The notes beneath the pieces were generated by a model, which did not search any database, was not told where the DNA came from, and saw only the letters and a program-made list of their open reading frames with translations. Shown piece by piece: positions 12,901 to 22,155 of a stretch of DNA of 64,000 nucleotides (position 1 is its first letter; each line of letters starts with the position of its first letter). Source of the DNA: Siphonodentalium dalli (taxonomy: Eukaryota > Mollusca > Scaphopoda > Gadilida > Siphonodentaliidae); the NCBI GenBank assembly GCA_032622095.1, contig CP136068.1:189396613-189460612 (forward strand). Reading direction: 5' to 3'. A program made the translations under genes and the position numbers.

Positions 12901-15900
12901 CTAAATTTCTTCTAATAATGCTATAAATGAACGATAATAAAGAGAAATGAACGATTAAAGAATACATCAAGTAAATATGTATACACGCATCCACATAGTA
13001 GGTCTCTTCCAGACCAATGTTTTGATGCCTCTGTATTAACAGAGAGCTTGGAGTATATATGAATGAACGGTAAGGAATATGTGAAATTAATATAGACATG
13101 TGTTCGCATAGTAGCCCTATCGGGGGCATGTTTCCTTAAATGGTAGCAATAATGAAAATTTACACTGTGTATTACAACCCACTCAAGGCTTCAGAAATAT
13201 TACTAATTTTTGTGTTGTGATCAGTTGTCTCGCTTGTTTAGCTGCGATACATGATTCAATAATTTCATTTACCGCCAATAAAGCAGTATTGACTGGTATT
13301 GACGCATTATTTTCTCAATATAACGGCGAGTTTAGATTCCTACTAATAATGCTATAAATTAACGACAATAAAGAGAAATCGACGATTAAAGAGTACATCG
13401 AATAAATGTGTATACACGCTTTCCGCTCGTATGCCTTTTCCAGACCAATGGTTGATAACCCCCTACATAATAGAGCGTTTTGATAAGAAAATGTGTCCAC
13501 ATAGTAGGCCTTTCGTGACATGAGACTGTCACTTGGTACAGACTGTCACTTGGTACATGCTTTGTTTCCTCTGTATAACAGCCTATCTTGATGGGAGTTA
13601 TAATACATATAATTGATAAAAAATAATGCATGAAGTAAGTATTTATACACTAGTCTACATAATATGGGCTCTTTAGTTTCTCCATTTAATGGAGATTTTA
13701 GAGTAATAATATGAATGAACTATGACTAGAATACATCGAAGAACCAGACACCAATGCCATACTCCTACCATCCATGGAGCAATTAATATACATGATATAA
13801 GACATAAAATACAACAGACAGTATCGTGTGCAACCGCTAAGATATCATATGAATGAACCGTCATACACAATGATGTTACAACCAAAACTGCCTTATGGAC
13901 GAAATACTGGAACTGATTATACATTTGATACCCGACATGTCATTCCACTCTATACATGGTCAGTTCGATATCTTGCGAAAGTGACGTGCACCTTTAAGGT
14001 ATGTGACCAAAATGTGTTGTATTGTATTCTATATGACCATTTCTGTAGTAAATAACGACACATCATTACTAGTGGGACTATGTGTGAAGCTCTTTGAATT
14101 AAATGAGCTTACTATGGTGGACATGTTTAACCAGATACGTTCTTCAAATAAGAAAATGTTGGGATTTAAATTGAAGCTTAATTAGCCCTTCAAGCTTTCC
14201 AAATCAAGGTTATGGCGTGAAACAACCTGGAGAGAAAGATTTTATTTAGTTACTAATGTGGGTTCAAATAGAAACACATGGCGAAGGCCATGATTCGAGC
14301 CTGTATGGCGCTTCATAGCCCAATAAAGGCGCGCCGATGGGTGTGGTTAACTTTAATATGTCATGTGTAGACCAGAAGCCACGAGGAACCCATTGCTGTC
14401 CATGTCTGTACCACATATATACTGCTATATGCAGTCGACCTACCCAGGACCTCAGTTTCTCCTTTCCTGTATGGCTATTCCAAACCCATTTAGTGCAATG
14501 CGTTTGAAAATATACAGAGCGTTATTAAGAAGGATCGCTGATGCGTATAATATAACCAATATTTAGTCAAAATTTTAAGAAAACCCATTATTGAAACATT
14601 GCGTTTGATAGTGTAGGGATTTGACCATATAATGGTTATCAGTGAAGTGATGACATGTGCACTAAATTACCTCAGTCAGTAAAGGCTAGTTCATACCATA
14701 TGAGAACCACACTCACCACCCATGCCTATACCCAAACAAACACCATGGCGACAGCGAAACACTACGAAGCTTCTCCCCACACGGACACTGTTGTCTTCCA
14801 TGGATAATTTCTTATCCCATGTTGAGACCAAATTTCAGCCAAAGGGATCCCGTGGTTTCTGAGAAAATTATATTACAATTATGTACGGATGACGGACGAA
14901 GAGTGATTGGTTTTAGTTTCCACACAGATGTGTACCAACACGTTTTGAGACTGATATAGATGAAGTGTCCCTTTTATTATTGTTACGATGTGAAGTTGGC
15001 TAGTTCATACCCGTAGTATCAGTTTCACTGGCCAGTGTCACTTAGAAACAATATTACGGATCATTGTCACATACAAAGGTCTTCAAAGGGAAGTCTATAA
15101 TATGAGTAATATTTTCGCGGGCTTTTAAAGTTGTATATATATATATATATAATAGGTGTGGCTTCACATTAGCAAAGATGTCCCAAGGAACATGCACACC
15201 ATGAAAGGAGGAAATATTAATAATCAAGGATGTATTCTAAATACAGGGGGAGGGGGTAATTTAATTTGTTACAGTCAATGGAGCGATTAGGAATGAATAA
15301 ATTATGGAAAACAAGATGTGAAGAGGCCTATATGACATCTGTAGAGCGTGCTACCTATATGACATCTGTAGAGCGTGCTAACGGATTTAGTCATAGAAAG
15401 AGTAATATCCAAGATGGATGCCTCGTTCAAATTCTATAGAGCCCATCTGGAGGTGCTACTAAACAAGGAATTTTTTCAAAAACTTGGAGATGAAAGTGGA
15501 TATTCGAAGATTATGAGGGATTAGAAGTTGTAAGAAAAAGAAGAGCGAATAAAAACAGGAAGTGGTAGATAAAAAAGAGGGATAAAAAAAAGATAACAAA
15601 GAAAAAATTATAAATAAATAGAGGATATCCACCCTTTTTCAGTGGATATGGGTTATATCTCATGAGTGATGACAAAACATTGAATTTCCACGATATGATC
15701 AAATAATAAGCATGTGATACAACGTTTAGCCGATGGGTGTGGAGTCAGCCGGTAGGTTTCGCGAGGGATTGCGTCAGATTCCAATGACTCAGGCGTTGCG
15801 CCGGAAGTAGGGATTGCGCCAGATTCGAATGACTCAGGCATTGCGCCAGAAGTAGGGATTGCGTCAGATTCGAATGACAGGCATTGCAGGAGGCGGTGTT

Positions 15901-16176
15901 TCTTATGGGCTGGATCTTATTCTAGGGTTTAGGAGACGTGTGTAGACCACTCAATATCCCCTCAGGTGTAGTGTGGAACCCTTAGAAGTGGCAGTGGGTT
16001 AGATATATTAAAAGACAGTTAATTTTAATTTAATTTTAAATTATTTTTGAATTTTAGAAAAAGTTGAAGTTTTTTAAGTTTTTCATATTTTTTTAATTTA
16101 TGAATTTTTTTCTGTTTTTCATTTTTGTTTCTTTTTGAAAAGTTTTTTAAGTTTTTTGAGTATTTTGAAGTTTTTA

Positions 16177-16316
16177 AACTTTTTTGAAATTTTTTGAGAT
16201 TTTTGAAGTTTTTGAAGTTTTTGAAATTTTTGAAGTTTTTGAAGTTTTTGAAATTTTTGAAGTTTTTGAAATTTTTGAAATTTTTGAATTTTTTGAAATT
16301 TTTGAAGTTTTGAATT
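16177..16316 (-). repeat. 9-bp minisatellite, right arm (two units shorter)
   Basis: Reverse-complement counterpart of 2693-2850, read here as GAAGTTTTT/GAAATTTTT. It lacks exactly two of the 9-bp units found in the left arm, so the arms have diverged by slippage since they were last identical. Confidence 0.9.
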
Positions 16317-16522
16317 TTTTGTAAGTTTTCAATGCGAGTGTCACTTTAACATTATCCCATTGGATATAACCAACGGGTCATGTCCGGACATGCACAACCG
16401 GCATACAAATAGACCATGATGCAATGCGTGGGCGGAGAATATAGGTCAAACTCCAACGGTAGTACTGCGGAGAATGTAGGTCAAACTGTCTAGACTGCCA
16501 CCAAACGGGCGGGGTATCATCA

Positions 16523-16528
16523 GTAGTT
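16523..16528 (+). repeat. Right target-site duplication GTAGTT
   Basis: Exact copy of 2481-2486, directly after the right terminus of the palindrome. Confidence 0.75.
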
Positions 16529-16857
16529 TTAAGACAAAGGTATATCCGAAACATGTTGACGAGAATTCCAATATAAGATGTAATGTAGAGAACTGATGTC
16601 AGCAATTCCATTCAGGATTTTAATTTCCAAGAACAATCCAGAAACATATCCGATCCCAATCCATTTTTCACATTCACAAAAAAAGAAATAATCAAACAGT
16701 GTATACGCAGTGATGAATAAATTCCTGGTCCAAAGACGAAGTAATCTTGAGCTGAAACGAAATAAGACAAAAAAATTAGAATTAAACATTCTGCCAGTAA
16801 GAAATTACATTAAGGCACATTAAACCTCCCATAGTAGATGGGAAACAAACCGCTGGG
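16529..16857. other. Right flank of the palindrome, possibly continued LINE 3' region
   Basis: Non-repetitive AT-rich sequence that follows the right target duplication. If the palindrome were removed this would join the LINE sequence ending at 2480. An 86-codon minus-strand ORF (16529-16789) has no recognisable family. Confidence 0.4.
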
Positions 16858-16896
16858 TTTTTTTTTTTTTTTTTTTTTTAATTTTTTTTTTTTTTT

Positions 16897-16973
<77 letters not shown>
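16858..16973 (+). repeat. Alternating homopolymer block T22-AA-T17-AA-C37-AA-T34
   Basis: Counted directly: T 16858-16879, AA, T 16882-16898, AA, C 16901-16937, AA, T 16940-16973, then ACCCC. Long pure runs joined by single AA dinucleotides do not resemble a normal microsatellite and may be an assembly or consensus artefact. Confidence 0.9.
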
Positions 16974-16977
<4 letters not shown>

Positions 16978-18898
16978 CATCCCTCCCCCACCCCCTACCA
17001 ATTTTTGTATTTATTTATCATGTTATAAAATCTCTAGTTCTATATTCCAGTATAACAGTAATATATGCAAGATATAGAAATTTGTGTTGGCTTTGATGGA
17101 ATTATATTCATGCAAAAATAATTTTTATGTTCTTTTCCGAATGTTAAACTTCAAGAATATAATAACTTGATTCAGTCAGCATAATCTCAACATCAGGTTC
17201 CGATTAAGAATTTATTGTTTTTGTATAGATTTACCATCGTATTTTTTAATCAACAGGACGCGATTTGGTGAAAAGGAAAAAAAAAAAATGACATTCCTAC
17301 ATGTATGTGTGATTTATCTTGATTTCTCTATAAATTAGAAATGATAATTTCACTAGTGAATTATGTCACCAGTGAGTTATGTATTCATAGGAGCTATCGA
17401 AATTTATGAGTCATGAATATAGTCGGTATTATTCTTATTACTGGTAAAACAGATGCCTATTGGGAAATATAATAAACAGAGTGGTCACTTGATCGAATTG
17501 GTGGCATGGGGTGGTTCGTTTGTGGCGGGACTGTTTTGTGGGGTGCTCGAGCGCATTAATTTAGAGCGATGTCCCTGCCTCTCATGAATTGTTTCGCGTC
17601 TCCAGTTCGATCAAGTGATAGCTCTCCACACACGCAAATGTTTACAAGTATAATACCTCAGATGTCATTCCTCCATGTTCAGTGTTAGTGAGTATCAACT
17701 CATAGCAGAAAAGTTAATCATTTCGAGACAATGGCACTCAGTATGGCACAGTCATGTCACGACTTGATCCCAGTCAACCGCCACCAATTGATCCAATAGT
17801 TTTGTCATCCGTGGAGTTATGAGTGACGTGAAGTCAACCAGCCAAACTGTACTTCATCGTAACCTGAAAAATAAAGTAAAATTCAATAAGAATCCTTGAA
17901 AGAATACTTTTAACATAATTAATATATGACATTACTTTCAATCCAGTCACTCGATAAATTAAAGTTGACGTGAATTTATCTCGCAGCGTCCAGAGCGACG
18001 TACATAAAGTTATTCGTAATTTTAACGTAAATAGGTGAAATGACGTAGACAAAACAATAAATACACATAGTCTGATTTCTTCAGCAAGCTTGAAGGAAAT
18101 ACTATTTAGAATCCAATTAAGTCAGTACCAACACCACGAACAAGTTGTTTCGGCATTGCGCACCACCTGGCAAAACTTAAGTTTATCAACGCAACAGTCG
18201 AGACATGATGTATCATGGGAACACATGTTTATTCCAAAAGTACAATTGAGACTTTTGATGTAAAGTGCTTTCACAGATTTAGGACTTAATTTTCGCTTTT
18301 ACATTTTGACATGATAGACAAGTGTTGGCCTCAGAACTCGAAATCCTATCACGAAAATAGGTGACCAAACACGAATATTTCCTGAAATATTGTTAGTTTA
18401 CTTCGGAAAACTCACCGTAGGGTCTATACAGATATTGTTCACTACTGGAAAGAATTTAATATCTTGTTTGTATCAACAATAGTCCATTTTAGAAGGATTA
18501 TGTTCCGAGACAGAACCACGTGTACGAGTTGGTCCGAAAAATTTCCGTAAAGATCGTCAACCTTCGTAAGATGCACGGAGTTTGCCGATTTAGACAAATA
18601 ATAGAGTTACTCTTCCTACACCAGACCGAAACATTTGCATCATACACTGTTAAAAATTGCATAGAAGTTAAAAGACACGAGAAAATTTTCATAACGGAAT
18701 CCAACAGTCTACAATACTTGGCAAACATTATTACAGACATACTTCTATATAATTAATAAGTTATAGGCTTCTATAAGATAAATAAATGTATTTATTATTA
18801 ATGTTACATTGTAACCAATGTCAAGTGTGTACCCGGTATATATATGTACTTGTTTTGTTTGTTACATTGCTTAATAATGTTTTTATAATAAAAGATAT
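16974..18898. other. Non-coding stretch upstream of an A-tail
   Basis: No convincing gene. A near-perfect inverted pair CACTTGATCGAATTGG (about 17486) and CCAGTTCGATCAAGTG (about 17600) brackets about 100 bp; part of it (CCCTGCCTC...ATTGTTTCGCGTC) resembles 35205-35255. A 78-codon ORF at 18520-18756 is unrecognised. AATAAA near 18886 precedes the A-tail, so the end of this stretch is the 3' end of a retroposed transcript. Confidence 0.55.
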
Positions 18899-18918
18899 AA
18901 AAAAAAAAAAAAAAAAAA
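18899..18918 (+). repeat. 20-A tail of a retroposed sequence abutting tRNA-Lys
   Basis: Twenty A follow AATAAAAGATAT and run straight into the D-arm/anticodon part of a tRNA-Lys gene, whose first ~21 bases are absent. This is the signature of target-primed reverse transcription into, or recombination at, the tRNA gene. Confidence 0.8.
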
Positions 18919-18970
18919 GAGCACGAGACTCTTAATCTCGGGGTCGTGGGTTCGAGCCCCACGTTGGGCG
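18919..18970 (+). pseudogene. tRNA-Lys(CTT), 5'-truncated (unit A)
   Basis: It keeps the anticodon arm (loop CTCTTAA) and the T arm, and ends GTTGGGCG, but the acceptor 5' strand and most of the D arm are replaced by the A-tail. It cannot fold as a tRNA. Confidence 0.9.
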
Positions 18971-19133
18971 ATCTTACTTTTCAATTTTAGGCTTTTTGTT
19001 GCATATTTCGCGTCTTTTTATTGTCGGCAGCAAACCACATATTTGTTTGTGAAGACAATCTGGTGCATCGTATTATTTTCATCGTATTATCATTTCAGAC
19101 CATTTCGTTGGCACAAAAGTGCAAAAAATACGT

Positions 19134-19206
19134 CATCCCAGGTGGGGATCGAACCCACGGCCTCTGGATTAGAAGTCCAGCGCTCTATCCACTGAGCTAC
19201 TGGGAC
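19134..19206 (-). tRNA. tRNA-Arg(TCT), unit A
   Basis: 73 nt. Reads GTCCCAGTAGCTCAG from 19206; anticodon loop CTTCTAA between CTGGA and TCCAG; T arm GTGGG/CCCAC. The acceptor closes with a G:T wobble at the first pair. A run of six T (minus strand) follows as terminator. Confidence 0.93.
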
Positions 19207-19389
19207 TGTGCAAAATGTTTTGACTCATTGCATTGTATTCAATCAAGGAACAAACAGGAATGTCTACATATCCCCGTCATTAAAATATTGATCAGCATAT
19301 TAAATGTGATGTAATGGATCTTCTAATGGATCTTCATAGCGTGTGCACAAAACTATTTTTCAAGCACCAAAGACAAATAAAAGTATAGT

Positions 19390-19461
19390 CTCCCCGGCGG
19401 GGAATTGAACCCCGGTCTCCCGCGTGACAGGCGGGGATACTTACCACTATACTACCGAGGA
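19390..19461 (-). tRNA. tRNA-Asp(GTC), unit A, intact
   Basis: 72 nt. Acceptor TCCTCGG/CCGGGGA, anticodon loop CTGTCAC, T stem CGGGG/CCCCG, discriminator G. This unit keeps the undamaged form and shows the empty site for the LTR insertion found in the next unit (CCCC in the T arm). Confidence 0.96.
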
Positions 19462-19607
19462 GTACGGATAAACGGTTAAACAATACCCGTATGGTTATAG
19501 AATGGACACCCATGTTTTATTATAGAGTATTGGTACATTAGTACAATGGATGCATAATTCCAAAATAAAACACAGAAACAAAACTGAAAAATAGGTCCTC
19601 AAAATAT

Positions 19608-19679
19608 TGACCCCGACGTGATTTGAACACGCAACCTTCTGATCTGGAGTCAGACGCGCTACCGTTGCGCCACGGAGTC
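19608..19679 (-). tRNA. tRNA-Trp(CCA), unit A
   Basis: 72 nt. Acceptor GACTCCG/CGGGGTC, anticodon loop CTCCAGA between TCTGA and TCAGA, T loop TTCAAAT. TTTT follows the 3' end on the minus strand. Confidence 0.96.
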
Positions 19680-20104
19680 GGACGATAGTTAGTGACTTCA
19701 ATCTAAATTTGAATCCCGTCAGCTCCGATGCTAAATGCATCAATTAATCTAACGAGATTGTATTGTTCATATATTGTGTATGTTGATAAAGAGTAATTTT
19801 CTGGTCTGTGATTTAAATCAGAGATAATGCAGGAACTGCCGACTCAGTTGTTAAATATACATACATGTATATATCTGATCCGGCCAATATAACAGGGTTT
19901 ACAGCATGAATCCACAAAAATACACGCAATTCCAGGTAATTCGTCCAAAGTTCGGAGCCCCGTTTTGATGAGTTTTCATATTCAGCAGATCAAAGGTCAT
20001 TTTGGCATATAAACAGAGTCAACCTGTGGTCCATAGTAATTTACGTCCTTCAGTTTGGATGCAAAGAAATCTCAGATAATTATTATATCTGTTAGCTATG
20101 GACA

Positions 20105-20177
20105 GGTCCGGTGGTGTAGTGGTTATCACGTCTGCTTTACACGCAGAAGGTCGCGAGTTCGATCCTCGCCCGGACCT
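20105..20177 (+). tRNA. tRNA-Val(TAC), unit A
   Basis: 73 nt. Acceptor GGTCCGG/CCGGACC, anticodon loop TTTACAC, T stem GCGAG/CTCGC. TTTTT follows within 12 bases. Confidence 0.97.
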
Positions 20178-20409
20178 GATAATCATTTTTGTCTTACTTT
20201 TGTTGAAGGGACTGTATTGATTGTTGCCAATGCCACATGTTATCTTGCGGTATATTGGTCTCATCCTTCACACCCGTCGTCTCACTTAAAGTAACCAGCA
20301 TGCAGAGAGAAACTGCGAGTAGGCCTATAGTTTAAATGTAAAATTAGTTGGGTTTTTTCCCATCCTCGTTTCCCGATGACTGTGTACATAATTATGTGAT
20401 GACGTGGCT

Positions 20410-20482
20410 GCCTGGCTAGCTCAGTCGGTAGAGCACGAGACTCTTAATCTCGGTGTCGTGGGTTCGAGCCCCACGTTGGGCG
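20410..20482 (+). tRNA. tRNA-Lys(CTT), unit B
   Basis: 73 nt, full length from GCCTGGC to GTTGGGCG. Anticodon loop CTCTTAA. One G-to-T change in the variable loop (GGTGTC). TTTT follows. The acceptor relies on several G:T wobbles, as in all copies here. Confidence 0.93.
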
Positions 20483-20645
20483 ATCTTACTTTTCAATTTT
20501 AGGCTTTTTGTTGCATATTTCGCTTCTTTTTATTGTCGGCAGCAAACCACATATTTGTTTGTGAAGACAATCTGGTGCATCGTATTATTTTCATCGTATT
20601 ATCATTTCAGACCATTTCGTTGGCACAAAAGTGCAAAAAATACGT

Positions 20646-20718
20646 CATCCCAGGTGGGGATCGAACCCACGGCCTCTGGATTAGAAGTCCAGCGCTCTAT
20701 CCACTGAGCTACTGGGAC
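20646..20718 (-). tRNA. tRNA-Arg(TCT), unit B
   Basis: 73 nt and identical to the unit A gene in the bases that form the stems and the anticodon loop. Confidence 0.93.
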
Positions 20719-20901
20719 TGTGCAAAATGTTTTGACTCATTGCATTGTATTCAATCAAGGAACAAACAGGAATGTCTACATATCCCCGTCATTAAAATAT
20801 TGATCAGCATATTAAATGTGATGTAATGGATCTTCTAATTGATCTTCATAGCGTGTGCACAAAACTATTTTTCAAGCACCAAAGACAAATAAAAGTATAG
20901 T

Positions 20902-20925
20902 CTCCCCGGCGGGGAATTGAACCCC
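20902..20925 (-). pseudogene. tRNA-Asp(GTC) 3' part, split by LTR element (unit B)
   Basis: These 24 bases are the acceptor 3' strand and most of the T arm. The LTR retrotransposon starts right after CCCC at 20922-20925. The rest of the gene is at 27636-27687; 24 + 52 - 4 duplicated bases gives the normal 72. Confidence 0.95.
20922..20925 (+). repeat. Left CCCC target duplication of the LTR element
   Basis: CCCC occurs once at the same place in the tRNA-Asp gene of unit A (GAACCCCGG), and here it precedes the element; the second copy is 27636-27639. The duplication could be 5 bp (ACCCC), because the element itself ends in A. Confidence 0.9.
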
Positions 20926-21360
20926 TGTAGTGTCTTTAGGTTTCCTCCCAGTAGAATAAGTTATTCTGAGCCATCCTGTAATGTCCAGTCAGTGTGTCCC
21001 CAGACAGGGCAGATTAGCTTCATGTCTAATGGGTTTGGCCCAGATCTGGGCCAGCAATCTGGGACAATTAGCAATCAGTTTGCCCCAACCTGGTTTAGCA
21101 TGGAGTGGGGATTATGATCTTCCAGAGTGTGACTGAGTGGCACAAGCTTGCCCTGCATGCATCTAATCCCCTGAATGCCTGAGGTCACTTGGTTGGGACA
21201 TGGGCTGATAACATTCAGTTGGTATTCAAGATCTCTTATGGAAACATGTATTTGCTGAACAAACAGACAAAGAAGCCAGCGCTGGCCAAAGATGGACCTG
21301 GTTGTAAAAGGTAACTAATCTATAAGAGATCAAAGGGTTTTAGTGTGGCAAGATGCTACA
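20926..21360 (+). repeat. 5' LTR
   Basis: 435 bp, TGTAGTGTCTTTAGG to GCAAGATGCTACA. It should hold promoter and polyadenylation signals; I do not see an obvious TATA box or AATAAA. Confidence 0.93.
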
Positions 21361-22155
21361 AATGGCGCTGCGACTACACTCGAACATGAGTGGGAAATGG
21401 TTTTAATTTTTGGGTGATAGTCCCATAAAATTCCTAGTCTGACCTAGGGCCCAATCCTGTGAAATTGCTACTTTCGGATTGGAGTATTGTGGCATTGTAT
21501 TGTCCTAAGGGAGGGTCTGATATTCTCCCAAGGGGTGATTATTTTTGGAGGAACTTTGGTTTGCCTAGGTGGTAGTCCCATAAATCCTTTGGTAACTTTG
21601 GTTTCCCAGCCATTTTTTTTTATTTTTTTTTTGGTGTTTGAAATTTTTTAAGAATTTTCCTTACCAATTTTTTTGGGGCTCTGGCCCGTCACATTTGCAT
21701 TTTAGGGCATCATTGTTAGTGATGCCCTCTTATTTCAGGTATTTCCATTTTTTTACGGGACAATGAATGAAATTTTGCGATTTTCACTCAAATGTTAGTT
21801 TTTGGTGAACTTAGCCATTTTTTGCATCATTTTTTGAATGAAAATGTGGCATCCTGCTATTTTGTGGTGAAATTCAATGAAATGGAGCTACTATTCAGTG
21901 TATTTGCCATCTAAAATAATTTGTTTGGCTTCTACCAAACATTAAAGTGGCACTATTGATTTAAATTTGGATAAATTTCCATTGCTGACACTTAGAAATT
22001 TTGCCAAGTGTGTTTGATCATAAAATATTTTGAGGTTTTCTGTAATTAGTAGAACAGCCTCTTGCACTCATTAGTTGGTCATTTTGTTTATTCGGTCGTG
22101 TACTCTTTCTTTCATGCCAGGTGTCATTTTTGAAGGGAGGGAGAGATAGAGTGAA
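21361..22155 (+). other. 5' leader of the LTR element with candidate primer-binding site
   Basis: TGGCGCTGCGACTAC begins two bases after the LTR. Its TGG start fits pairing with the CCA end of a tRNA, but I cannot name the tRNA with confidence. The 795-bp leader holds two copies of TAGTCCCATAAA (about 21419 and 21567) and a GAGGGAGGGAGAG tract just before the ORF. Confidence 0.6.

Larger units (their letters stand above)
2487..16522. mobile_element. Giant near-perfect palindromic (foldback) element, 14.0 kb
   Basis: The whole interval is an inverted repeat: left arm 2487-9497, 28-nt loop 9498-9525, right arm 9526-16522. Paired coordinates sum to 19024 near the centre, 19027 further out and 19009 at the ends, so the arms stay collinear over 7 kb with only a few small indels. 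The termini are TGATGATACCCC and its exact complement, starting TG and ending CA, flanked by GTAGTT on both sides. TG...CA ends and a 6-bp duplication are what integrase-type transposition leaves. I find no transposase, integrase, polymerase or capsid gene; the longest ORF in an arm is 120 codons and unrecognised. The element seems non-autonomous, or its genes are hidden in short exons. Polintons also make 6-bp duplications, but their ends are AG...CT and none of their genes is visible. Confidence 0.85.
9526..16522 (-). repeat. Right 7-kb arm of the giant palindrome
   Basis: Mirror copy of the left arm. It is 18 bp shorter in the TTCAAAAAC minisatellite, which is exactly two 9-bp units, and 4 bp longer in a C run at 12648-12658. 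A 1-bp deletion near 11750 joins two short left-arm ORFs into one of 120 codons (11558-11920, minus strand); nothing in that ORF suggests function. Confidence 0.95.

Noticed and set aside
13828-14185. A possible two-exon gene in the right arm (AAG|GTATGT near 13999, AG near 14048)
   Set aside because: The phases of the two candidate exons do not match and the intron would be about 50 bp.
3186-15841. Mirror-image short ORFs in the palindrome arms (60-120 codons) as genes
   Set aside because: They lie on repeats or AT-rich DNA, have no domain, and are altered by arm-to-arm indels.
2487-16522. The palindrome as a missed-adapter read chimera
   Set aside because: The loop does not match the hairpin adapter I know, the arms differ by two whole repeat units and several substitutions, and both outer ends are followed by different unique sequence with a shared GTAGTT.
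2487-16522. Polinton/Maverick identity of the giant palindrome
   Set aside because: The 6-bp duplication fits, but the ends are TG...CA rather than AG...CT, and no polymerase, integrase, protease or capsid motif is visible.
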